DNA of 64,000 nt from contig NZ_SSDF01000072.1 in the NCBI RefSeq assembly GCF_004794515.1, positions 1 through 64,000 on the forward strand, written 5' to 3'. This DNA is from Microbacterium sp. A20 (GTDB lineage: Bacteria > Actinomycetota > Actinomycetes > Actinomycetales > Microbacteriaceae). The position numbers and the translations under genes are program-made. The notes under the pieces were generated by a model that was not told the DNA's origin, did not search any database, and was given only the letters and a program-made list of their open reading frames with translations. Position 1 is the first letter of the stretch, and every line of letters starts with the position of its first letter. Below are positions 56,433-64,000 of this stretch, one piece after another.

Positions 56433-57703
56433 GGATTCTCCTTGTCGAGCGAAGTGGCCGTCTCTGCGCCGGAGTCGTCGGCGCTCAGGGGGAGCACGGC
56501 CTCCACATCCCAGCCGCCATCGGATGCGGGGCCGGCCGAGAGGCTGCCGCCCAGGATCTCGGCACGCTCGCGCATGCCACGCAACCCGTAGCCGCCGCCG
56601 GGGCCGTCGGAGGCACGGGGCGGCGCTCCGTTGTGCACCTGGATGCGGATGCTGCGAGCCTCCGCATGCAGCCGTACGGCGATGCGCGCACCGGGAGCAT
56701 GTCGCACCGCGTTGCTCAGCGCCTCCTGGACGATGCGGAATGCGGCGATCTGCACCGAGGGCGTCGCGGCGGCAGCGGCTTCCCCACCCTCGAGCACGAG
56801 GCCGACCTCGACGCCGGCTCGGCGGATGGTGTCGACCAGCGCCGGGATGTCGTCGATGCCCTGCTGGGGAGCGAGTTCGGCGGTCTGATCCTCGGTGCGC
56901 AGCACGCCGAGCATGCGCCGCATCTCGGTCAGCGAGCTGCGGGCGGTCGCGGCGATGTCATCGAACTCGGCGGTCGCCGCGTCGCCGAGCTCCGGGATGC
57001 GGTACTTGGCGGTCGACGCCTGCACCTGGATCACGGACATGCTGTGCGCGACCACGTCGTGCAGCTCCCTCGCGATCCGCGTGCGTTCCTCCACGAGCGC
57101 ACGACGGGCTTCCTCGAGAGCGCTGTGCTCCTTCTCGCGCGTCAGTTCGGCCGCGACGCGCACACGCCCGGCGACGAGCGCGGCGATGAGGAAGGTCGCG
57201 GAGGCCACCGCGGTCGTGACGATGAGGTCGGCGGTGGCGCTGGCGGAGGACGCGGGCACGGCCACCATGTCGGGGCGGAGCATGGGCGCCAGCAGGGAGG
57301 CGATCGCTCCGAGGATCAGTGCGAAGGCTCCGAGTCGAGCGCCGTGGAGGAACGTGACCACGCCGACGAAGAGGGCGAACGTGAGGAGTGCGGGGACGGA
57401 CCAGGGCCACGGCGACTGGATCGCGAGTTCCGGCACGACCGTGAGCGGCAGGATGAGCGCCCCCGCGGTGAACAGCCCGATGGCCCATACCGGGCGGCTG
57501 ATCGCGAGAAAGGGCGAGAAGCACAGCACCGCGCCGAGGATGAACGACAGCGGCAGTGGAGTGCCGGACAGGATGGTCTGGAGCGGCACGAGGATCGAGT
57601 ACAACGCCACGACCGCCCCACCCAGCGCCCAGAGGGCGAAGGTGCGGCGGCTGATCCGTTGGCGCAACGGTGTGCGCTGTCGTCGGCGTGCCATGCCTGT
57701 CAT
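56429..57703 (-). CDS. Sensor histidine kinase (NarL-type partner)
   Basis: A 424-residue kinase. An N-terminal membrane region of about six hydrophobic segments (residues 20-200) is followed by a HisKA_3 domain with ARELHDVVAHSMSVIQVQ, where the His is phosphorylated, and an HATPase with GGGYGLRGMRERAEILGG. The signal probably concerns the membrane or envelope. The ATG at 57703 overlaps the DedA stop; an in-frame ATG at 57694 is possible. Confidence 0.92.
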   Translation of the reverse strand: MTGMARRRQRTPLRQRISRRTFALWALGGAVVALYSILVPLQTILSGTPLPLSFILGAVLCFSPFLAISRPVWAIGLFTAGALILPLTVVPELAIQSPWPWSVPALLTFALFVGVVTFLHGARLGAFALILGAIASLLAPMLRPDMVAVPASSASATADLIVTTAVASATFLIAALVAGRVRVAAELTREKEHSALEEARRALVEERTRIARELHDVVAHSMSVIQVQASTAKYRIPELGDAATAEFDDIAATARSSLTEMRRMLGVLRTEDQTAELAPQQGIDDIPALVDTIRRAGVEVGLVLEGGEAAAAATPSVQIAAFRIVQEALSNAVRHAPGARIAVRLHAEARSIRIQVHNGAPPRASDGPGGGYGLRGMRERAEILGGSLSAGPASDGGWDVEAVLPLSADDSGAETATSLDKENP

Positions 57704-58317
57704 CCTGCCAGTTGCGGCTCGGGTGCGCGGCGGCGCCGGGCCGCGGCGATGCGGTCGATCACGAAGCCGATCACCAGTGCGATGACGATGCCGAGACCGG
57801 CGCTGAGCAGTGGCTGGTCCTTGATCCAGGCGCCGGCGAGCAGACCGATCGCCAGGCTGAAGATGCTCCAGCTCGCGCCGGCGATCAGGCTCAGAGGCAG
57901 GAAGCGCCGCCACGGGAACCCGAGCGCCCCGGCGGACATGTTGACGGCCACGCGTCCGACCGGGATGTAGCGGGCCCCGAGGATGAGGGTGGCGCTGCGC
58001 CGATCGAGGGCCTGCTGCGCGTACGCGAACGTCGCAGCCACGCGGGGGCGCCTCATCCAGGCGAAGCGGGTGGTGCCGAGACTGCGGCCGATCACGAACG
58101 CGATGTTGTCGCCGATCGTCGCGCCGATCGCGGCGACTGCGCCCAGGAGCAGGAGGTTCCCGTCGCCCGTCGATGCGGCGACGGCCGCGGCCGCGACGAG
58201 CACCGTCTCGCTCGGCACCGGCGGGAAGAAGCCGTCGATCACGGTGACCGCGAACAGGACCAGGTACAGCCATGGGGAGGCGATGGCCTGCATGATGAGC
58301 TCGTTGAGGATGTCCAC
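57700..58317 (-). CDS. DedA family membrane protein
   Basis: A 205-residue protein of the DedA/SNARE-associated family, which includes lipid flippases involved in carrier lipid recycling and proton balance. FFPPVPSETVLV near residue 32 and GARYIPVGRVAVNMSAGALG near 112 are the conserved blocks. About five hydrophobic segments follow the usual plan. The GTG start has CAGGAG upstream. It overlaps the kinase gene, so three genes form one transcript. Envelope function may link DedA with the two-component system. Confidence 0.88.
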   Translation of the reverse strand: MDILNELIMQAIASPWLYLVLFAVTVIDGFFPPVPSETVLVAAAAVAASTGDGNLLLLGAVAAIGATIGDNIAFVIGRSLGTTRFAWMRRPRVAATFAYAQQALDRRSATLILGARYIPVGRVAVNMSAGALGFPWRRFLPLSLIAGASWSIFSLAIGLLAGAWIKDQPLLSAGLGIVIALVIGFVIDRIAAARRRRAPEPQLAG

Positions 58318-58480
58318 TCCTGCACGCTATGCAGCGCGTACCCGAGCGGTCATCCCTCTGCGGTATCGCCCGCCTCACTCTCCGGGCTGATCTTGCTGAC
58401 CGCAGCTCCCCGCCACGGCGCTTATACTGGGAGGCTGGCCGATCGGCCGAACACCCTCCTTGAAAGAACGGACGTCCGCT

Positions 58481-60079
<1,599 letters not shown>

Positions 60080-60112
60080 CAGGGGGCGCGGGCGCGTGTC
60101 GGTGACCCGTTG

Positions 60113-60118
60113 TAGCGT
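60113..60118 (+). promoter_or_regulatory. Probable -10 element of the HAD gene
   Basis: TAGCGT, with TG nearby, ends six bases before the ATG at 60125. Confidence 0.45.
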
Positions 60119-60124
60119 GACGGC

Positions 60125-60793
60125 ATGAGTATGGGTCACATCCGCGCCGTGTGCTGGGACTGGAACGGCACACTGCTCGACGACGCGGAGATCTGCCGTC
60201 AGGTGATGAACGCCGTGCTCGAGGAGCACGGTCTCGATCCTCTGACCGATGAGCACACGTACCGATCGGTGTTCCGGTTCCCGATCCGCGACTTCTACGG
60301 CTCCGTCGGACTCGGCGACGACAGGTTCGTGGCGGCCGCGACGACCTACCTCGACCTGCTGGCGTCGCGCGTCGGCGAGGCGCCGCTCCACGCCGAAGCG
60401 CGTGCCACACTCGCGGCGCTCCACGAACGCGGCATCCGCCAGGTCCTCGCGTCGGCGACCCTTCCCGATGCGTTGGCGCAGCAGATGGCCCCGTACGGTC
60501 TGGTCGATGCCTTCGAGGACGTCCTGTCGATCGACGACCCGTATCGAGCGTCGAAGCACGACGTCATCGCGCGGTGGCTGACGGCATCCGACCTCCCGCC
60601 GAGCGAAGTGCTCATCATCGGCGACACCAATCACGACCGGGAGATCGCCGACGACCTCGGCACGGAGTTCGTCCACTTCGACGGCGGACACCAGAACTGG
60701 TCCGGCGACACCCGTCGGATCGCGACGCTCGGCGAGCTGCTCGACCTGCTGACCCCGATCGCCGATCATCGCGCACTGAGGGAACTCGCCTGA
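60125..60793 (+). CDS. HAD family hydrolase
   Basis: A 222-residue phosphatase-like protein. Motif I is DWNGTLLDD near residue 12 (DxDxT has Asn in place of the second Asp, so DWNGT), motif II is ASAT, and motif III/IV are SKHDV and GDTNHDREIA. Asn at that place in motif I is a frequent natural variant in phosphoglycolate phosphatase-like members. Substrate unknown. Leaderless start supported by TAGCGT. Confidence 0.88.
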   Translation: MSMGHIRAVCWDWNGTLLDDAEICRQVMNAVLEEHGLDPLTDEHTYRSVFRFPIRDFYGSVGLGDDRFVAAATTYLDLLASRVGEAPLHAEARATLAALHERGIRQVLASATLPDALAQQMAPYGLVDAFEDVLSIDDPYRASKHDVIARWLTASDLPPSEVLIIGDTNHDREIADDLGTEFVHFDGGHQNWSGDTRRIATLGELLDLLTPIADHRALRELA

Positions 60794-60837
60794 ACGATCC
60801 GGCGCGTGACCGCTGGTCCCGTGGCATAGTCGGGAGC

Positions 60838-61455
60838 ATGTCGACAGAGCGGGATCTCCTTTCGTCAGAGCTCAGCCGGTGGCTCCGGGCTCAGCCCGCG
60901 CTCACCGGCGCGGCTCCGCAACTGGTACTCGCCGATCTTCCTGACGATCCGGTGTCGCTCTTCCTCGACTGGATCGGCACGACGGCCGCCGCGGGCGCTC
61001 CCGAGCCGCACTCCGCCACCCTGGCGACGGTCGATGACGACGGCGTGCCGGATGCGCGCACACTCATCCTCAAAGACGTCGATGAGCGTGGATGGGCCTT
61101 CGCCGGACCACGGTCGTCTCGAAAGGCTGCGCAGATCGCCGCGCAACCTGCGGCGGCGTTGAACTTCTGGTGGCAGCCGCTCGTGCGGGCGGTGCGGGTC
61201 CGCGGACGGGTCCAAGAGGGGTCAGCCGCGGAGAGCGCAGCAGACCTCGCCGCGCGCTCCGCGGCCGCCCGTGAGGGTGTCAGACCAGGGGAATGGGTCC
61301 TCTGGCGGATCATTGCCGCACGAGTCGAGTTCTGGCAGGGATCGCCCGAACGCGATCACACGCGGATCGTCTACGAGCGCACGGAGACGGGGTGGACTTG
61401 CGTGGTGACCGGGCGAGGGGCCGACAGGCGAGAGAATGTGAAGGAGCCCGCATGA
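60838..61455 (+). CDS. Pyridoxamine 5'-phosphate oxidase family protein
   Basis: A 205-residue split-barrel flavin protein related to PdxH. ARTLILKDVDERGWAF near residue 65, SSRKAAQIA and the RAVRVRGRVQ segment follow PdxH-type order, and WRIIAARVEFWQG matches the C-terminal substrate region. The terminal RLHDR of PdxH is not present; RIVYER is found instead. It may be a PdxH paralogue with other activity. CATAGT ends seven bases before the ATG. It overlaps the cupin gene. Confidence 0.8.
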   Translation: MSTERDLLSSELSRWLRAQPALTGAAPQLVLADLPDDPVSLFLDWIGTTAAAGAPEPHSATLATVDDDGVPDARTLILKDVDERGWAFAGPRSSRKAAQIAAQPAAALNFWWQPLVRAVRVRGRVQEGSAAESAADLAARSAAAREGVRPGEWVLWRIIAARVEFWQGSPERDHTRIVYERTETGWTCVVTGRGADRRENVKEPA

Positions 61456-61886
61456 GCGGTTATCAGGTGGTCGAGATCGGAGCGCTCGATCAGTGGCGCA
61501 CGCACCACGGCGGATTCGATGCGGCGCGGTCGCGGGATGGTCGCCGAGTCGTCGACCATGAGTTGACCATGCAGTACATCGGCATGACCGCGAATGCGCT
61601 CGAGCCCGGCGAAGAGGCCGGCTACTGGCACGTGCACCGGAAGATCGAAGAGGTGTACGTATTCCTCGACGGTCGTGGCCAGATGGGGCTGGATGACGAC
61701 GTCGTCGAGGTGGGACCAGGGACGGTGATCCGAGTGGGGCAGGGCGTCGCTCGCACCTGGCGTGCGCGGCCGGACAGCATCGGCGAGCTGCGGTGGCTGT
61801 GCATCCGCGCGGGCGGCGAGGAGCTGCCCCGCCTGCCGGACGACAGCTCGCGATTGCCCGAGCGGCCGATGCCCTGGATAGATTGA
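61452..61886 (+). CDS. Cupin domain protein
   Basis: A 144-residue small beta-barrel protein. The first cupin motif is seen as GYWHVHRKIEEVYVFLDG (His-x-His ... Glu) and the second as VGPGTVIRVGQGVARTWR, where the usual second-motif His is missing or replaced by Arg. A metal may still bind through the first motif. Function unknown; coupled to the flavin protein gene, which may share a substrate or signal. Confidence 0.8.
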   Translation: MSGYQVVEIGALDQWRTHHGGFDAARSRDGRRVVDHELTMQYIGMTANALEPGEEAGYWHVHRKIEEVYVFLDGRGQMGLDDDVVEVGPGTVIRVGQGVARTWRARPDSIGELRWLCIRAGGEELPRLPDDSSRLPERPMPWID

Positions 61887-61901
61887 CGCGGGAACCGTCG
61901 G

Positions 61902-62714
61902 TCAGCGGACGTCGAGCAGCTCGTCCTCGACGTCGGCGTCGTGGTCCTTGCGCCGCGGAGCCTTCACGGGGGCCGGCGCGCCTTCGACCTCCTCGCGGTG
62001 CTTCACGATCTCGGTACGGATGATGTAGCCGATGAAGATGAACCCCATCAGCGCGAACAGGATCCACTGGATCGCGTAGGAGAGGTGGGGGCCCGGGTCG
62101 TCGGTGGGGGAGTCGAAGCCACCCAGCGCGCCGGATCCGGCCGGCTCCTCGGACACGACGCGGCCGTAGGCGCTGGTGATCACATCCCCGTCGGTCAGCG
62201 CGGCGATCGAGGGCAGATGGATGGTCGGCACCTGTCCTTCCGGCGCGCCGCGACCGGATGCGGGCAGCTGTTCTCCGGGTCGCAGGCGCACCGTCACCTC
62301 GGCCTCGCCCGGCGGCGGCGACGGCACCGAGTCGGGCTCAGCACCCTCGCCCGGCGCCACCCAGCCGCGATCCACGATGAACACGCGTCCATCGGCGTCG
62401 CGGAACGGCACCAGAACCTCGAAGGCGCTCGTCCCGCCGTGCGGGCGGTTGCGCACCAGGAGCTGCTGGTCGGCGAGGTACTCGCCCTGCAACGTGACGG
62501 GGCGCCATTCGTCGGAGGGATCGAGTGCACCGTCCTCGCCGATGACATCGGCCAGCGGAACGGGATCCGCGTCGTAGTTCTGCTCGACGAGTTCGATCTG
62601 CGCGGCCCGGGTCTCGTTCCGCTCGAACTGCCAGTTCGACAGGAACACGCACGCGATCGCGAAGCCGATCGCGATGAGCACATACACCGCCCAGCGGGTC
62701 AGACGCCGGCTCAT
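61902..62714 (-). CDS. SURF1 family cytochrome oxidase assembly protein
   Basis: A 270-residue protein with one N-terminal and one C-terminal transmembrane segment (near residues 10-28 and 210-232) around an extracellular domain, the classic SURF1 layout. The first helix ends in NWQFERNETRAAQI, and VDRGWVAPG near 115 and SYAIQWILFALMGFIF near 210 are conserved blocks. SURF1 helps heme A insertion into cytochrome oxidase. A 40-residue Lys/Asp-rich tail follows. The next gene upstream overlaps by four bases. Confidence 0.92.
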   Translation of the reverse strand: MSRRLTRWAVYVLIAIGFAIACVFLSNWQFERNETRAAQIELVEQNYDADPVPLADVIGEDGALDPSDEWRPVTLQGEYLADQQLLVRNRPHGGTSAFEVLVPFRDADGRVFIVDRGWVAPGEGAEPDSVPSPPPGEAEVTVRLRPGEQLPASGRGAPEGQVPTIHLPSIAALTDGDVITSAYGRVVSEEPAGSGALGGFDSPTDDPGPHLSYAIQWILFALMGFIFIGYIIRTEIVKHREEVEGAPAPVKAPRRKDHDADVEDELLDVR

Positions 62715-62905
62715 GCGGGAACACCGTCGCGGACGATCACCGGGAAGTCCCGTGCGGCCAGGTAGTCGCGGAGGAAGTCGACGTGCTCGTCACAGGCCAA
62801 CCAGACCTTCTCGCGGTCGGCGGCATGGATGCGAGGATTTCGCCACACCACTTGTCTGGTCGCCGCGCTCCGGCAGCCGGCGCGCGAGCACTCGAGGTCT
62901 GTCAT
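62711..62905 (-). CDS. Small Cys/His protein of unknown function
   Basis: A 64-residue protein with Cys-x4-Cys near the start (DLECSRAGCRSAA) and Cys-x2-His further on (LACDEHVDFLRD). This could hold a zinc ion, but I do not recognise the family. It lies between the SURF1 gene and the DUF3099 gene with ATGA-type overlaps on both sides, so it is a real member of the operon. Confidence 0.75.
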   Translation of the reverse strand: MTDLECSRAGCRSAATRQVVWRNPRIHAADREKVWLACDEHVDFLRDYLAARDFPVIVRDGVPA

Positions 62906-63249
62906 CGCTCTTTCGGGCCTTCGTGGATCGTGAACACCTGAGGAGCGGATGGCTCGGACTCGATCGGGGCGGGCTCCGGAGCCTCCAACTCTCGCAGGGG
63001 GGACTCGGCTGTGGTCTCGTTGCTGTCGCTTCCGGCGTTCGCGAAGACGACGGCGATGTACGGCAGCACGGCGGCCGCGATCCCGAAGACCCAGGTGTAC
63101 CAGCCGTACGGCTGCACGAGGACCATGAGCCCGAAGCACACGATGCGGATGGTCATCGTCAACGCATAACGGCGCACGCGATGATCAGCCTCATCCCGCG
63201 GAGACTGCGGCAGTGAGGTGACGGCCGGGACTTGACGCGCGTTCTTCAC
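62902..63249 (-). CDS. DUF3099 family membrane protein
   Basis: A 115-residue protein with two transmembrane segments (residues about 30-47 and 52-70) and an acidic, Pro/Glu-rich tail. RYALTMTIRIVCFGLMVLV matches actinobacterial DUF3099 proteins of unknown function. The GTG start lies downstream of a -10-like TAGGCT. It leads the DUF3099, small Cys/His, SURF1 operon. Confidence 0.82.
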   Translation of the reverse strand: MKNARQVPAVTSLPQSPRDEADHRVRRYALTMTIRIVCFGLMVLVQPYGWYTWVFGIAAAVLPYIAVVFANAGSDSNETTAESPLRELEAPEPAPIESEPSAPQVFTIHEGPKER

Positions 63250-63300
63250 GATGCCTCAAGCCTACGCCGGTGCAGCCCTCCCGGCGTGCCGTTCGGTGAC

Positions 63301-63975
63301 TCAGCTCGAGAACAGGAACGGCAGGCTGAAGACCCCGACGAACAGGAAGCTGATGATGGTGCTGACGATCGTGAACGCGCCGATCGCGACCACCGCGTAG
63401 CCGAGGATGAGCCCGGCGATGGCGAGTCCTCGTCCTCCGATCCCCGGCTGACGCTTGATCTGCCCGAGAGCCATGTGGCCCGTGATGACGGCGGCGATCG
63501 ATGCCAGCACCGGGATGATGGCCCAGATCAGGACGACCCCGGCGATGCCGCAGATGAGCGAGGCGACCGCCAGCGGGCTGGTGGGACGAGAGGCGGCGGC
63601 GGGAGACCCCGCGCTCGGGTAGGCGCCGTAACCGGGCTGCACAGGCGGCGGGGCATAGCCGGGCTGAGTGGGCGCCGCCCCGTAGCCGGGCTGTGCGGAG
63701 GGCGGAGCGTAGCCGGGCTGCGAAGAGGCCGGGGCGTATCCGGGCTGTGCGGGTGGGGGAGCGTATCCCGGCTGGGGCGCCGCGGCCGGGGCGCCGGATG
63801 CCGGATATCCCGGAGGTGCGTAGGTCGGCGCGGCTCCCGGGTGGCTCTGCGTCGGCTGTGGGGCGGGCCGCACTGGGTCGGCGGGAAGTGCCGGAGTGGC
63901 CGCGGGCGCGGCGGGTGCGGGCGGCGGTGTCAACGGCGGCTCGCCACCGGGAGAGGGGATGCGGTTGTCGCTCAC
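63301..63975 (-). CDS. DUF4190 protein with a Pro/Gly/Tyr-rich repeat tail
   Basis: A 224-residue protein with two C-terminal hydrophobic segments (about residues 130-160 and 190-215) matching the DUF4190 pattern, ending in GVFSLPFLFSS. The N-terminal 120 residues are low-complexity, Pro/Ala-rich and contain six QPGY units. These may be a flexible cytoplasmic arm. The GTG at 63975 has GAAAGG upstream. Function unknown. Confidence 0.85.
   Translation of the reverse strand: MSDNRIPSPGGEPPLTPPPAPAAPAATPALPADPVRPAPQPTQSHPGAAPTYAPPGYPASGAPAAAPQPGYAPPPAQPGYAPASSQPGYAPPSAQPGYGAAPTQPGYAPPPVQPGYGAYPSAGSPAAASRPTSPLAVASLICGIAGVVLIWAIIPVLASIAAVITGHMALGQIKRQPGIGGRGLAIAGLILGYAVVAIGAFTIVSTIISFLFVGVFSLPFLFSS
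63625..63780 (-). repeat. Coding repeat: QPGY units
   Basis: Six QPGY-containing units of about nine to eleven residues repeat in the DUF4190 protein. At DNA level GTAGCCGGGCTG-like blocks recur at roughly 24-30-bp intervals. Confidence 0.8.
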
Positions 63976-64000
63976 GATGAAGCCTTTCGTCTCGATCAGG

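Overview
The window is a GC-rich, densely coding chromosomal segment from an actinobacterium, most likely family Microbacteriaceae and probably Microbacterium or a close relative. The taxonomic call rests on gene order and protein style: hemW-hrcA-dnaJ-rsmE, phoH-ybeY-CNNM-era, recO-uppS, dusB-dgt-dnaG, an OpcA-containing pentose phosphate operon, a SUF operon and heme A synthesis genes. No species marker such as rRNA is present. There are about 64 protein genes, one tRNA and no identifiable phage, insertion sequence, integrase or CRISPR array. No stretch longer than 300 bases lacks a gene.

Layout. 1-200 is a nested 23/31-bp tandem repeat array. 265-10747 is a housekeeping block on the + strand (DUF1990, hemW, hrcA with a CIRCE operator, dnaJ, rsmE, HIT, phoH, ybeY, CNNM/CBS, era), interrupted by one minus-strand carboxylesterase. 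10802-12772 is a three-gene ECF sigma / membrane partner / secreted protein cassette. 12776-14393 holds an oxidoreductase and a lipoprotein. 14470-16341 is leuA, preceded by a four-leucine leader peptide and hairpin. 16400-22574 holds a VOC protein, a TetR regulator, a TRIC-like channel, recO-uppS, a DsbA/FrnE protein, a Tat-exported phosphoesterase and a glutathione peroxidase. 22634-28106 is dusB-dgt-dnaG, a solo ABC ATPase and tRNA-Asn between strong terminators. 28122-32239 is a PucR-regulated permease/alcohol dehydrogenase locus. 32263-34522 holds a lipoprotein, def and a DMT-type membrane protein.

34555-42674 is one long minus-strand operon, tkt-tal-pgi-zwf-opcA-pgl, which covers the oxidative and non-oxidative pentose phosphate pathway and hexose phosphate isomerisation. 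42920-45535 holds ctaB, a small membrane protein and ctaA (heme O/A synthesis). The SURF1 gene at 61902-62714 belongs to the same cytochrome oxidase theme. 45769-49828 is sufB-sufD-Rieske ferredoxin-sufC-sufT. 49923-54349 holds a PatB/MalY-type lyase with an MFS exporter, then a TetR regulator divergent from an ECF-type ABC ATPase and transmembrane pair. 54352-58317 holds an acyltransferase, a NarL-type two-component system and a DedA protein. 58481-63975 holds an ABC-F protein, a HAD hydrolase, a PNPOx-like and cupin pair, SURF1, two small proteins and a DUF4190 protein.

The most informative non-coding signals are the leuA attenuator, CIRCE, the TetR-type palindromes, and a recurring arrangement in which a -10 hexamer ends exactly 6 or 7 bases before a start codon. 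That arrangement occurs at about fifteen genes and implies many leaderless mRNAs; it also resolves several start codons. I found no clear new multi-gene defence or mobile system. The best candidates for something undescribed are the ECF sigma cassette, the leuA leader, and the paired repeats with a coupled micro-ORF upstream of tkt.
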